A stretch of 43,304 nt of DNA from a virus, in IMG/VR virus record IMGVR_UViG_3300021520_000006, positions 1 through 43,304 of that record; one strand, given 5' to 3'. This document shows positions 32,430 through 41,044 of the stretch, one piece after another. Numbering within the stretch: the stretch's first letter is position 1; each line of letters starts with the position of its first letter. The notes below the pieces were generated by a model. The model was not told the origin of the DNA, ran no database searches, and saw nothing but the letters and a program-made list of their open reading frames with translations. The translations under genes were made by a program, and so were the position numbers.

Positions 32430-32933
32430 GTGTTGGCTGTGCATGCGAAGAATTGTTGCGCTGACAATGGCGCTACGACAGGCCGGATTTCGTCGAAAGT
32501 CCGGCCTGTATCCGACTTGCGCCATAAGTCGCGACGCGCCGCCTCCAAGTTCTTTGGGCTGGTCGTCGCGTCATCTGGCTCTGTGGCCTCCGCTGCTCGC
32601 CACCTTGGCGTCTCCGAGCGGCAGGTAACGCGGTGGATGGATCCTGACCACGAAGCAGCACTCACCCTCGGCGACGTGCTCGCTCTCCCAGTCGCCCAGT
32701 GCAACCAGCTCCTCGACATGGCCCGGGCGCACCGCGAGCGTGACGTCCCCAGCGCCCACGAGGACCCCATCCGTAGCGCTGCGGCCATCCTCGCCGCCGC
32801 CGCTGCTGCTGCCCAGGCGCTCGCTGCCCACGATCCCAAGGCGACTGCGCGAGCCTACCGCACCCTGCAGGCCGCCGTCGCCCGAGCATCCGCGGACCTC
32901 GTACCTGACTCGACTCTACCACCGAAGGAATGA
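32430..32933 (+). CDS. HTH protein with shared C-terminal tail
   Basis: 167 aa if GTG 32430 is used; AGGAGG at 32422-32427 fits TTG 32433 better, so the exact start is open. A HTH (SGSVASAARHLGVSERQVTRW) is followed by a hydrophobic Ala-rich helix. The last 20 residues (ARASADLVPDSTLPPKE) recur at the end of the RhuM-like protein and partly in the 47-codon gene at 35563, because of a DNA repeat. A regulator by fold; target unknown. Confidence 0.6.
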   Translation: MLAVHAKNCCADNGATTGRISSKVRPVSDLRHKSRRAASKFFGLVVASSGSVASAARHLGVSERQVTRWMDPDHEAALTLGDVLALPVAQCNQLLDMARAHRERDVPSAHEDPIRSAAAILAAAAAAAQALAAHDPKATARAYRTLQAAVARASADLVPDSTLPPKE

Positions 32934-32938
32934 ACATG
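32871..32938 (+). repeat. Cassette boundary repeat, copy 1
   Basis: A roughly 65-bp block coding for ..ADLVPDSTLPPKE, a stop, the ribosome binding site CGAAGGAATGAA and the next ATG. Copies 2 and 3 are at 33728-33791 and 35668-35709. Identity with copy 2 is nearly complete. Confidence 0.85.
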
Positions 32939-33790
32939 CAACCAGAGAACACACAGATCGAGATCTACAAGACCGAGACCGTCGCTATCCCCGTCCGCTT
33001 CGAAGCCGAAGAGGCTTGGACTACCCAGGCGCAGATGGCTGCGCTGTTTGGCCGTTCGGTGTCTGTCGTTAGCCGGTATATCAGCGACATCTACTCCGAA
33101 GGCGAATTGAGCCGCGAGGCAACGTTTGCAGAATTTGCAATAGTTGCCGAAGATGGGAAAAACAGGGGCGTGGCTCACTTCGCGCTCGATGTAGTCATCG
33201 CCGTCGGCTTCCGGGTCAAGAGCTCCGAGGGAACCAAGTTTCGCCAGTGGGCGATCAAAAAGCTCAAGGCTCCCACCACGCAGGCCCCGACACTGACGGG
33301 CGAGGCCTTCGCCGCCTTCTGCGTTCCCATGATGGAACGCATGTTCGACTCCTTCGAAGCACGCATCAACGCCTCCTTCGAGACTCGCCTCCTCGAAGCC
33401 AAGGCCAAGGACCCACGCGTCGCTGTCGTCGACTACGAAGGCTCCCTCGAAGTCTGCGACGCTGAACACATCCCATCGAAAGGGCGTGGTGGGTTCCTCC
33501 GAAGCCTCAGCGCCATTCTGATGCGTGCAACCCTGGAAAAAGGTGCGGCGCCGCGTATCCTTGCGTTCGGCAAGAGTAGGATCCTACAGTTCCCCGTTGA
33601 GATCACACAAGCCTGGCGCTGCAGTGACGAGGGCAAGGCCTGGATCGCCAGGGTCAAACGCACACTGGCACTGCGTCAGAACGGACAGACGGTGCTGCCC
33701 TTCCCGGTGGAGCGTGTGCGCAGGGCCGCCGCCGTCGCCCGCGCATCCGCTGATCTTGTACCTGACTCGACTCTACCACCGAAGGAATGA
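32936..33790 (+). CDS. RhuM-like protein, putative antirepressor
   Basis: 284 aa from ATG 32936, with GAAGGA 6 bases upstream; ATG 32930 is too close to it. Residues 1-105 match the RhuM pattern: IEIYKTETVAIPVRFEAEEAW, TTQAQMAALFGRSVSVVSRYI, EGELSREA, EDGKNRGVAHFALDVVIAVGFRVKS and GTKFRQWAI. The C-terminal part has a helical region and a basic, mixed domain (RILQFPVEITQAWRC). RhuM-like domains in temperate phages often act like Bro/KilA-N antirepressors. A second N-terminal copy lies at 35709. Confidence 0.7.
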   Translation: MQPENTQIEIYKTETVAIPVRFEAEEAWTTQAQMAALFGRSVSVVSRYISDIYSEGELSREATFAEFAIVAEDGKNRGVAHFALDVVIAVGFRVKSSEGTKFRQWAIKKLKAPTTQAPTLTGEAFAAFCVPMMERMFDSFEARINASFETRLLEAKAKDPRVAVVDYEGSLEVCDAEHIPSKGRGGFLRSLSAILMRATLEKGAAPRILAFGKSRILQFPVEITQAWRCSDEGKAWIARVKRTLALRQNGQTVLPFPVERVRRAAAVARASADLVPDSTLPPKE

Positions 33791-33791
33791 A
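33728..33791 (+). repeat. Cassette boundary repeat, copy 2
   Basis: Same block as at 32871, again at the end of one gene and providing the ribosome binding site for the next (ParB-like, ATG 33795). Confidence 0.85.
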
Positions 33792-33794
33792 ACC

Positions 33795-34814
33795 ATGACT
33801 GACTACTCTATCCATCCCGCTTGCGTCTTGTTCCCCATGATGCCCGAAGACGAGCTCCACCAGCTCGCAGCCAGCATCAAGGCCCTTGGACTCCTCGAGC
33901 CCATCACTGTCTATGAGGGGCAGATCATCGATGGGCGTAACCGCCTTGCGGCATGCAAGCTCGCAGGGGTGTCCCCAACGTTTACGACCCTCACATACCT
34001 AGCCTCCGTCGTGGACTGGGTGGTGGGCAAGAACATCGAGCGCCGCCACCTCGACGCGAGCCAGCGCGCCATGCTGGGCGCAGAGTTGAAGCCGTTCTAT
34101 ACATCCGAAGCCAAGAAACGACAGCAGGCTTCGGGCGGGGACCACGGTAACCAACACACCGGGGGGAAGCCTACGGAGGCGGTTGGGGCAAATTTGCCCC
34201 AAGCGGCAGATCCCGAACGTGCACCGCGAGCTCGCGACCTTGCAGCGTCACGCGTCAACGTCTCCCCGCGACTCGTAGAGCAGGCGTCTACAGTTACGAG
34301 CCGGGGGGTTCCGGAGCTTGTCGATGCGGTCAAGATTGGGGACGTAGCAGTATCCGCTGCCGCCACGCTCACACGCCTTCCCCCAGAGCAGCAGCGGGCA
34401 GTTGTTGCTCAGGGCCCGGCCGCTGTCGCACAGAAGGCAAAAGAGATCCGACAGTCGCCACCGCCTACCACGGCACCGGAGGTACAGTGGAGCGTCGAAG
34501 AGATCAGCCGTCGCAACCTGGTCGAGAAGGGGGCGACAGTACTGGCAAACCTCCGCGGCGATGAGGCGCTCATCGCGTGGGCTCAAGAGAAGGGACTCTT
34601 CCTTCGCATCGACCGCCGCTCCGACTGGGGCAACCCATTCCTCCTCGACGCGGACGGGACTCGCGACGAGGTTTGCGATGCGTATGAGCGCTACCTGACG
34701 GACAAGCGGAGCCTCCACCCTCGGGCCGAGGAGCTCCGCGGAAAGGTGCTTGGGTGCTGGTGCTACCCGGCACGCTGCCATGGGCTCACTCTCATCAACT
34801 GGGCGAAGCGATGA
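33795..34814 (+). CDS. ParB-like domain fused to DUF4326-like domain
   Basis: 339 aa from ATG 33795. Residues 5-90 match ParB/Srx N-terminal domains: HPACVLFPMMPEDELHQLAA, SIKALGLLEPITVYEGQIIDG, RNRLAACKLAGV. A disordered stretch with HTGGKPTEAVGANLPQ, and a HTH-like helical part (AASRVNVSPRLVEQASTV) follow. The last 75 residues (IDRRSDWGNPFLLDADGT, DEVCDAYERYLTDK, LGCWCYPARCHGLTLI) fit DUF4326, with a CWC..C metal-like cluster. The fused pair could read a nucleotide or a DNA site; the true role is unknown. Confidence 0.72.
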   Translation: MTDYSIHPACVLFPMMPEDELHQLAASIKALGLLEPITVYEGQIIDGRNRLAACKLAGVSPTFTTLTYLASVVDWVVGKNIERRHLDASQRAMLGAELKPFYTSEAKKRQQASGGDHGNQHTGGKPTEAVGANLPQAADPERAPRARDLAASRVNVSPRLVEQASTVTSRGVPELVDAVKIGDVAVSAAATLTRLPPEQQRAVVAQGPAAVAQKAKEIRQSPPPTTAPEVQWSVEEISRRNLVEKGATVLANLRGDEALIAWAQEKGLFLRIDRRSDWGNPFLLDADGTRDEVCDAYERYLTDKRSLHPRAEELRGKVLGCWCYPARCHGLTLINWAKR

Positions 34815-35566
34815 CCCTCGATGACTTCGTCTTCCTCGGCAAGACTGTCCCCGAGCCGAACAGTGACGGGCGCGTATTTGTCTGCTCGGCGGGGTGGTCT
34901 CGAGAACTTCGGTCTTTGGTGCGCATCTACCCTCTGTCGCGTTTCTTAGCGCCGAAGACCTGGTCTGTATGTACAGTGCGACTCCAGCGGAACCCGAGAG
35001 ACTCTCGTAACGAGTCCTTCCAACTGTTCGGGGACCGCCACGACGGTCACGCGGAGATCAACCACGAGTGCATTACTGCACATAGCGATGTGAAGCCGGC
35101 GTCGCTGGCAGACGAGTTGCGTAAGCGCATGTGTCCCAGCATCCGGCAGGCCAATGACCGCCGGCTGTCGCTGGCGCTAGTGCGGCCCAAGAACCCAGAG
35201 GTCCATTTCGAGTACAACCCGGATAGCCCAGCGTCACCGCAACTCGCACTGTTCGACGCTCCGCAAAACATGCCGGAGTTCGGGTCGAAGCGGTTCGCTT
35301 ACATCCCGCGGATTCACTTCTGGGACGAGGACGGGGAGCACGACCTGCAGCTTCGCGAGTGGGGCTGTTATGAGTTCCTACGCAAGCAAGGGGAGGAGAA
35401 CCGGCACAAGCTCAACCCGCACTTGAGTGCGGACAGCACATTGCTCGTCGGCAATCTCAACAACCATCGCACGGCATGGGTCGTGATCAGCGTGCTCAAC
35501 GGGTTAGCGCCGACGAAGCAGAGAGCGCTGTTCGGTGATTTCGAACTAACACAGGAGACAACGTGA
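34811..35566 (+). CDS. Unrecognised protein coupled to the ParB/DUF4326 gene
   Basis: 251 aa, ATG 34811 overlapping the upstream stop (ATGA). The start DDFVFLGKTVPEPNSDGRVF then VCSAGWSRELRSLVRIYPLS looks like a beta-rich nucleic-acid or protein-binding fold, followed by TVRLQRNPRDSRNESFQLFG and a C-terminal part with HDLQLREWGCYEFLRKQGEE. No known catalytic motif is recognised. Coupling suggests a joint function with the ParB/DUF4326 protein. Confidence 0.6.
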   Translation: MTLDDFVFLGKTVPEPNSDGRVFVCSAGWSRELRSLVRIYPLSRFLAPKTWSVCTVRLQRNPRDSRNESFQLFGDRHDGHAEINHECITAHSDVKPASLADELRKRMCPSIRQANDRRLSLALVRPKNPEVHFEYNPDSPASPQLALFDAPQNMPEFGSKRFAYIPRIHFWDEDGEHDLQLREWGCYEFLRKQGEENRHKLNPHLSADSTLLVGNLNNHRTAWVVISVLNGLAPTKQRALFGDFELTQETT

Positions 35567-35706
35567 GCACCGAGTGCCTGTCCTACCCAGGAGACTCGAG
35601 CGTCTGCGCCAATATCCCTGGGCGCCTGAGGACACACGCGTGGCCCCCGAAGCTCTCCATTGCACTCGACCTCGTACCTGACTCTTCCCGCACACCGAAG
35701 GAATGA
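35563..35706 (+). CDS. 47-codon gene ending in the shared tail
   Basis: GTG 35563 overlaps the previous stop (GTGA). The frame reads STECLSYPGDSSVCANIPG and ends in LDLVPDSSRTPKE, the same tail as the genes ending at 32933 and 33790. It may be a remnant of a larger gene whose middle was lost when cassettes recombined, or a real small gene. No function is suggested. Confidence 0.4.
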   Translation: MSTECLSYPGDSSVCANIPGRLRTHAWPPKLSIALDLVPDSSRTPKE

Positions 35707-35709
35707 ACA
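35668..35709 (+). repeat. Cassette boundary repeat, copy 3
   Basis: The shorter third copy: GACCTCGTACCTGACTC, variant middle, then CACCGAAGGAATGAACATG, followed by a RhuM start almost identical to the one after copy 1. Repeat plus gene start match over roughly 70 bases here. Confidence 0.8.
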
Positions 35710-36059
35710 TGCAACCAGAGAACACACAGATCGAGATCTACAAGACCGAGTTCTACAAGACCGAGACCGTATACATCCCCGTCCGCTTCGAAGCCGAAGA
35801 GGCTTGGACTACCCAGGCGGGGATGGCCGCGCTCTTTGGGCATGACCGCTCAGTTATCGGCAAACACATAGCGAACGTCTTCGAAGAGGGGGAATTATCG
35901 AAGGAAGCAGTACGTGTATTTTTTCCCCTAGCTGCGGATGACGGTAAAAACTACGAAGTAGCGCATTTCGCGCTTGCCATGGTTATTGCCGTCGGCTTCC
36001 GGGTCAAGAGCTCCGAGGGAACCCAGTTCCGCCAGTGGGCGATCGCTGCGACATGGTAA
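35709..36059 (+). pseudogene. Second RhuM N-terminal copy, truncated
   Basis: 116 aa from ATG 35709. It repeats the RhuM domain of 32936 but with a 15-bp tandem duplication near its start (YKTEFYKTET), a changed centre (HDRSVIGKHIANVFEEGELS) between conserved flanks, and no C-terminal domain: after FRQWAI the frame reads AATW and stops at 36057. The helicase ATG lies 4 bases before the stop codon. It may still make a short DNA-binding protein competing with the full one, but the lost C-terminus suggests decay. Confidence 0.6.
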
Positions 36060-37519
36060 ACTTGCGCCCCTATCAGGGCGACGCCGTCGCCAGGGTCCGT
36101 AGTGAAATCATCGCCAGACGCAGACGCGTCCTGATCGTTGCGCCAACAGGATCTGGCAAGACCGTCCTGGGGGCCCACGTGATTTTGGGTGCCCACGCCA
36201 AGGGCAAGCGCGCCGTCTTCGTGGCGCATCGACGCGAACTCATCAATCAAACCGTCCGAAAACTCCTCGAAGCCGGTATCCCTTCGCGGGACCTAGGTGT
36301 CGCCATGGGCGACGACGCCCGCTGGTCTCCCGCAGCTCCCATCCAAGTCGCCTCCATCGACACCTTGCGGGCCCGCGCTTGGCATCCACCCGCTGACTTG
36401 ATCATAGTGGACGAATGCCACCGTGCGCTTTCTCGCAGCTATCTAGACCTGGTCGCGCACTACCCTGAGGGCGTCATCCTCGGATTGACCGCGACACCAG
36501 TTCGCGCCGATGGCAAAGGCCTGGGCACATTGTTTGAAACCATGGTCCAAGTTTCGACAGTAAAAGAGCTCATCGCCCTAGGTTTTCTCGCTAACCCCGT
36601 CTGTTACTCCACGCCCCAAAGCCCACAACTGGACGGGGTCAAGGTCCGTAGGGGCGACTACGATGTCAGCGCCCTCGGCGCTGCATGCGACCGCACCGAA
36701 CTGGTCGGTGACATCGTCGACCACTGGATCCGTCTCGCCGATGCCCGCAGGACCGTCGTTTTCGCCGTCACCGTGGAGCACGCAAAGCACATTGCCGCGC
36801 GCTTCAAAGACGCTGGCGTCGCCGCCGAAGAACTCGATGGTGAAACCCCCAAGGCAGAACGCGACGGCATCCTAGGTCGCCTCGAACGCGGCCAAACGCA
36901 GGTAGTCTCCAGCGTAGGCGTGCTCTGCGAAGGCTGGGACCAACCCCCTGTCAAGTGCTGCATCCTCGCCAGGCCTACCAAGTCCACTGGGCTCTATCTT
37001 CAGATGGTAGGGCGAATCCTGCGGCCATGGGAGGGAATCCGCCCTCTGGTCCTCGACCACGCTGGCTCGGTCCGCGAGCACGGACTCCCGCAAGAAGACC
37101 GTGAGTGGTCCCTCCAGGACGCAAAGAAAAAGCGTCCTGGACTGGCCCCAACGAAGTGCTGTCCTGAGTGCCTGGCAGAAGTTGCCTCCAGCGCGCGAGT
37201 GTGTCCCGAGTGCGAGTATGTGTTCGGTGACCCCGAAGAGGCCGACCCCATCGGCGAGAACGCCGCCGAACTCGAACTGGTGGACGCCGAGGAGATCGAC
37301 ACCCACCGCGAAGTCTGGGTGCACCTCGTGCGGTACGCACGAACCAAGTCCTACCACTGGCGTTGGGTCGACCATGCATTCCGCGGTAAGTTCGGCTTTG
37401 ATCCCCCGCGTCACTGGAAGCAGGGCGACGTGAAGCCCCCTGCTTCTACGCAGTTCAATATGTCCGAAATCATCAGGTCCGCATTGCAGGGGACGGGGAC
37501 GGGGACGGGAACGGTGTGA
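36053..37519 (+). CDS. SF2 DNA helicase with zinc ribbon
   Basis: 488 aa from ATG 36053. Motif I APTGSGKT, Ia VFVAHRRELI, II DECH, III TATPVR, motif V-VI region SSVGVLCEGWDQPPVK and LQMVGRILRP are those of DEAH-type SF2 helicases in phages (SSL2/UvsW-like). After motif VI a CCPECLAEVASSARVCPECEY ribbon probably binds zinc. It is likely used in replication or recombination next to RusA and the primase-helicase. The start overlaps the end of the truncated RhuM. Confidence 0.87.
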   Translation: MVNLRPYQGDAVARVRSEIIARRRRVLIVAPTGSGKTVLGAHVILGAHAKGKRAVFVAHRRELINQTVRKLLEAGIPSRDLGVAMGDDARWSPAAPIQVASIDTLRARAWHPPADLIIVDECHRALSRSYLDLVAHYPEGVILGLTATPVRADGKGLGTLFETMVQVSTVKELIALGFLANPVCYSTPQSPQLDGVKVRRGDYDVSALGAACDRTELVGDIVDHWIRLADARRTVVFAVTVEHAKHIAARFKDAGVAAEELDGETPKAERDGILGRLERGQTQVVSSVGVLCEGWDQPPVKCCILARPTKSTGLYLQMVGRILRPWEGIRPLVLDHAGSVREHGLPQEDREWSLQDAKKKRPGLAPTKCCPECLAEVASSARVCPECEYVFGDPEEADPIGENAAELELVDAEEIDTHREVWVHLVRYARTKSYHWRWVDHAFRGKFGFDPPRHWKQGDVKPPASTQFNMSEIIRSALQGTGTGTGTV

Positions 37520-37884
37520 TGCTGAACGTCACCGTCGCAGGGGCTCCAGTACCGTTGCAACGTGTCCGATGGGCCCACGGCCGCCCCGTCTCCGATGCCC
37601 GCTCCATGGCCTGGGAGCGCACCGTGGCCATTGCAGTCCGCGCTGCCGCCGCAAAGGCGGGATGGAACAGCTCGAAAACCCACACCTTCCAAGTGTGCAT
37701 GCTCATCCGCCGCGCTCGAAAGGCCGGCGATGGGGACAACTTCGAAAAGGGCATATTGGATGGGATAACGAAAAGCCAGGCGGTTTGGTTCGACGACCGT
37801 CAGGTGTCCGCTGTATCGTGGGAGTTGATCGACGGGGAAATCCCCGGCCTCGTGCTCACCATACAGCGGGCCACCCCGTGCTAG
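37519..37884 (+). CDS. rusA: RusA-type Holliday junction resolvase
   Basis: 121 aa, ATG 37519 overlapping the helicase stop. The motif GDGDNFEKGILDGITKSQAV plus WFDDRQVSAV contains the RusA Asp triad positions (D-D-N-x-x-K and DD). It cuts branched DNA before packaging. Length and position in the early replication operon are standard. Confidence 0.88.
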   Translation: MLNVTVAGAPVPLQRVRWAHGRPVSDARSMAWERTVAIAVRAAAAKAGWNSSKTHTFQVCMLIRRARKAGDGDNFEKGILDGITKSQAVWFDDRQVSAVSWELIDGEIPGLVLTIQRATPC

Positions 37885-40667
37885 TAAGCAGTGCGAACGT
37901 AGGACTCACCTTCACCGGAAGATTCGCTAAAGCCTGGGGCAAACCTGGTGCCCCAAGCACCACTTTCTCTACCGTCACCCTCGAGCACGCCTTGTCACTC
38001 GAATGCCGCGCTGGCGAGGCCATGCTCACCCAATACGCCGTGATCGGCGGCCCCGCAAAATACCCCAGGCTCGCCAAGAACGAACACACCTGGCGCTACC
38101 TGACAGATCACAAGGCATTCCTCCACTTCGGAATCATTCTCGCCGACGTCGACTGCGCCGAGCATGCCGTTTGGTCCGACACGAACAGTGCCGACGTCCC
38201 ACGTATCCTCGCCACTGTCTGCCCCGCCGACTTCTATTACTCGACACGAAACGGCCTGCGCGTCGGGCAGGTGCTCTCCGAGCCCTTCGCTGTCCGTGGC
38301 CCGAAGGGCGCCGAAGAGTACGAGCTCCGCAGGCTCGAACGCATCTTCGCCCTCGAGCGCCTGTTCGAGCCCTACGACCTCAAGGTCGACCATACCCGGC
38401 AATGGAACATCTCGTTCTTTACCCCTCACACGCGCTCCAAGGGCCGCCCCTTCGCTCGTGCCACCCACCTGCGCCTCGAATGCGACGGCGCCCCCTTGCC
38501 CCCGCTGCCAGACACTGGACCGGGCGCCCCAATGGCCAGGCGTGCACCACCAGAGCGCGTTCACGTTCGAAGGGCACCAGAGCAGATTTACACTGGGCAG
38601 TCACTGCCCTACGTGTGGACCGAACGGGCCCGCAGGATCGGCGAAAGCCTCCGAACCATCGGCGGCACCTGGCACGAACTCTTCCTTGGCCTGGCTGGGC
38701 TACTCGTGCAGTCGGGCGCACCGTGGAACCCACCCGAGCTCCTCGGCGAGCTCCTCGCCCTGGTGTCCGATGCCTCCGGCGTAGACTCGCGCCGCGAAGA
38801 CCGCCGCGCAATCGGAGTCTCAACGGCGCAACGGTGGGCCGCTGGGTTACCAATTCAAACTCTCCTCACCGGGAAGTCCGACGAAGCTGCGCGGCTCCTC
38901 GTTGCCCTCGCCGTCGAAGCGGCCATGTCCTGGGTGCCCCCTGCCCCGAAGGCAACCTTGGACGCCGCGCGCACTGCCACCGAAGTGGCACTCCGTGACG
39001 CTCAGCGAGGTCTTACACTGCTCCAAGTCCCCTGCGGCGTGGGAAAAACGTTCGCCGCCGAGAAAGATGCCGCATCACGAGAAACCAAAACAGGCTTCGC
39101 CGTCATGTCCCATCGGCTCGCGAAAGAGTCGTTCGCTAGGCTCGTTTCTCGAGGAGTGCCTACCCAGAGGCGCTGGACCATCAGCGGTGACAACCGCTGC
39201 CTGTTTCAAGAACACGCGCAAGCCATCGCCGGCGCTGGACTCCCAGCATCGGAGATCCTGTGCGATGGGCGCAGCTCGACGATGGGCCCCCACGATACGT
39301 CCGTCCGCTGCGTCCACTACACCGACTGCCTCGCCAGGCCCGAACGCGAAGGACCCGATGACGCGCGGGTCCTCGTGTCCACACACGCTGCCATGGACGT
39401 CACAGCCGACCACGCCGGACGAAAAGGAAAGCTCCTCGTCGACGAGCCCCCTGAACTCGTCACCATCCAGATCTTCAATGCGACACGCCTCCGCGAGGTG
39501 CTCGCCGGATTGGTCGAATTCGGGACGCCACACTACGTCACCACATGGCGGCCAATCCTCGAAGAGCTCATCGCCTGGGCTGAAACCGAACCCTGCGAGT
39601 GGAGTGCCCTCGAATCAGCGCGACAAACCATCGCTCACGACTGCGAGCGGTCCACTGCCCCAAAGTTCTTCCACTCGGTTCTCCAAAGGTGCCGCTCGGA
39701 CATCGCCTTCGCGCGCAGAGTCGAACGCGTCGGAAACCCCCTCCGGTTCCTCGGTGAAGTGCTCCGAGACCCCGACGGCGTCATCGAACACGCCGGCGGT
39801 CATCGCGAAGGGGCCGGCTTCGTCGGCAGCATCCGCTGTGCCGCGCGCAACGCTCGAATCCTAGAGGCCTTGCGCATCGCATCCAAAGGTACCGCCGTCG
39901 TCATGGGCGCCGACGCCAATTCGCTCGCCGACGACTTCGAACGCATGGCCATGCGCCCGTGGGTCCCCATCATCCCCGTCCCCGCCGACGCCGCCACCGT
40001 CACCCGCATCCACGTCGCCTCGGGTGGATGCACCAGGTCCGTCTGGGAACCGATCGAAGGCGAAGTCGTGGCGCCATCGTTTGCCGCCGCTCTAAGGGCC
40101 GTAGGAGAGCTCTCCACGGGCAAGACGCTAGTCTACGTCTTCCTGAAGGTCGAGGCCCAGGCTAGGGCGTTCATCACCGACCTCGCGCTGTCACGCCCCA
40201 TCGTCGTCGAGCACTACGGCAGGGAGCGCGGCACCAACGACTACCGCGCCTTCGATACCGTCGCCACCGTCGGTGACCCCAGGCTCAACGGTACCGCGCT
40301 GGAGGTCATTGCCGCCGCTCTGGGGCGTCCTGGAGAGCCCAGGACTCACGAGTGCGCCCTGGAGGTCCTCGCCCAATGCCACGGCCGCCTACGGGCCGTC
40401 AATCGCCCAGGCGAGGCACTCACCATGATCCACGTCGGCTTCATCCCCCCACGGGATTGGGATGACGCGCACCGCGTCGAGCTCGGCCCCATCGCCTACC
40501 CCCCCTCGACCATGGCTGCGATGGTCGAGGACCTCGGCGGCGTAAATTCAGCGGCTCGCGCCATCGGGGTTGCCAGGTCCGCCGTTTCAAACTGGTGCTC
40601 GGGGAAGAAGTCCCCTTCAGAAGCTAACTTCGTCAAACTTTGGAACGCGAGCGAGGCCAGAAAGTGA
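37878..40667 (+). CDS. Primase-helicase with C-terminal HTH
   Basis: 929 aa from GTG 37878, overlapping rusA. The first third looks like an archaeo-eukaryotic-type primase: ILADVDC gives the D-x-D of the active site, later STRNGLRVGQVL. The centre has a helicase core with LLQVPCGVGKT (Walker A) and KLLVDEPPE (Walker B), and a cysteine group (CLFQEHAQ..CDGRSS..CVHYTDCL) between them. The last 45 residues form a HTH (GGVNSAARAIGVARSAVSNW). It probably starts and drives phage replication; the HTH may bind the inverted repeat that begins 9 bases past the stop. Confidence 0.72.
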   Translation: MLVSSANVGLTFTGRFAKAWGKPGAPSTTFSTVTLEHALSLECRAGEAMLTQYAVIGGPAKYPRLAKNEHTWRYLTDHKAFLHFGIILADVDCAEHAVWSDTNSADVPRILATVCPADFYYSTRNGLRVGQVLSEPFAVRGPKGAEEYELRRLERIFALERLFEPYDLKVDHTRQWNISFFTPHTRSKGRPFARATHLRLECDGAPLPPLPDTGPGAPMARRAPPERVHVRRAPEQIYTGQSLPYVWTERARRIGESLRTIGGTWHELFLGLAGLLVQSGAPWNPPELLGELLALVSDASGVDSRREDRRAIGVSTAQRWAAGLPIQTLLTGKSDEAARLLVALAVEAAMSWVPPAPKATLDAARTATEVALRDAQRGLTLLQVPCGVGKTFAAEKDAASRETKTGFAVMSHRLAKESFARLVSRGVPTQRRWTISGDNRCLFQEHAQAIAGAGLPASEILCDGRSSTMGPHDTSVRCVHYTDCLARPEREGPDDARVLVSTHAAMDVTADHAGRKGKLLVDEPPELVTIQIFNATRLREVLAGLVEFGTPHYVTTWRPILEELIAWAETEPCEWSALESARQTIAHDCERSTAPKFFHSVLQRCRSDIAFARRVERVGNPLRFLGEVLRDPDGVIEHAGGHREGAGFVGSIRCAARNARILEALRIASKGTAVVMGADANSLADDFERMAMRPWVPIIPVPADAATVTRIHVASGGCTRSVWEPIEGEVVAPSFAAALRAVGELSTGKTLVYVFLKVEAQARAFITDLALSRPIVVEHYGRERGTNDYRAFDTVATVGDPRLNGTALEVIAAALGRPGEPRTHECALEVLAQCHGRLRAVNRPGEALTMIHVGFIPPRDWDDAHRVELGPIAYPPSTMAAMVEDLGGVNSAARAIGVARSAVSNWCSGKKSPSEANFVKLWNASEARK

Positions 40668-40671
40668 GGTT

Positions 40672-40777
40672 TTTGCTCAGCCGTTCTCCGGCGCTTAAAG
40701 AGAATATAGATACTGAGGGGGGTCCCTTAAGCGCCGGAGAACGGCTGAGTAACCAAAAAAAGATAAGGCTGAGCAAA
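40672..40777. repeat. 23-bp perfect inverted repeat with a third nested arm
   Basis: Left arm 40676-40698 and right arm 40727-40749 are perfect complements over 23 bp, with a 28-base loop. The outer end of the left arm (TTTGCTCAGCC, 40672-40682) can also pair with a further arm GGCTGAGCAAA at 40767-40777. The T run is before the left arm and the A run after the right, the wrong order for a terminator on either strand. It lies directly after the primase-helicase gene where the base skew changes sign: candidate replication origin. Confidence 0.8.
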
Positions 40778-41044
40778 GCGTACGACGCTCGTATGCCTTC
40801 ATTGAACGATGGCAACCAGCACCTCGGCCCCGTCGCTCCCCGTCTCGCCGCACCCCTTCGTCGTCGTCGTCAAAAAGACGCGTGGATTCAACGCCTTGCG
40901 CGTGGCGTGCAGTCGTCGTCGAAAACCTAGGAGGGGGGGGGCTACAGTAAAACATGTCTGGTTTCAACGAGTTGTCGTGCGTGAGCGCGAGCTCAACTCA
41001 AAAACCTTTTCCGGTCGCAGGTTATGTCTAAGCGACGTAAGTCG
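40778..41044. other. Non-coding stretch beside the inverted repeat
   Basis: No convincing gene. It holds GTCGTC microsatellite-like runs (CGTCGTCGTCGTC at about 40859 and again near 40912), a nine-G run at about 40933 and several short frames without ribosome binding sites. With the 23-bp inverted repeat beside it, this is the largest gene-free region outside the operator and pentamer regions. Confidence 0.6.

Noticed and set aside
33525-33794. N-terminal extension of the ParB-like gene
   Set aside because: It lies out of frame inside the RhuM gene; ATG 33795 follows the cassette ribosome binding site.
33795-35566. 7-deazaguanine DNA modification cluster
   Set aside because: A ParB-like protein alone is not enough; no TGT-like dpdA or queuosine-pathway genes are present.
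37569-37877. N-terminal extension of the primase-helicase
   Set aside because: It is a shadow frame of rusA; GTG 37878 at the rusA stop is the natural start.
40676-40749. Rho-independent terminator after the primase-helicase
   Set aside because: The T run is on the 5' side and the A run on the 3' side, so neither strand reads stem then U run; the 23-bp arms and third arm suggest another role.
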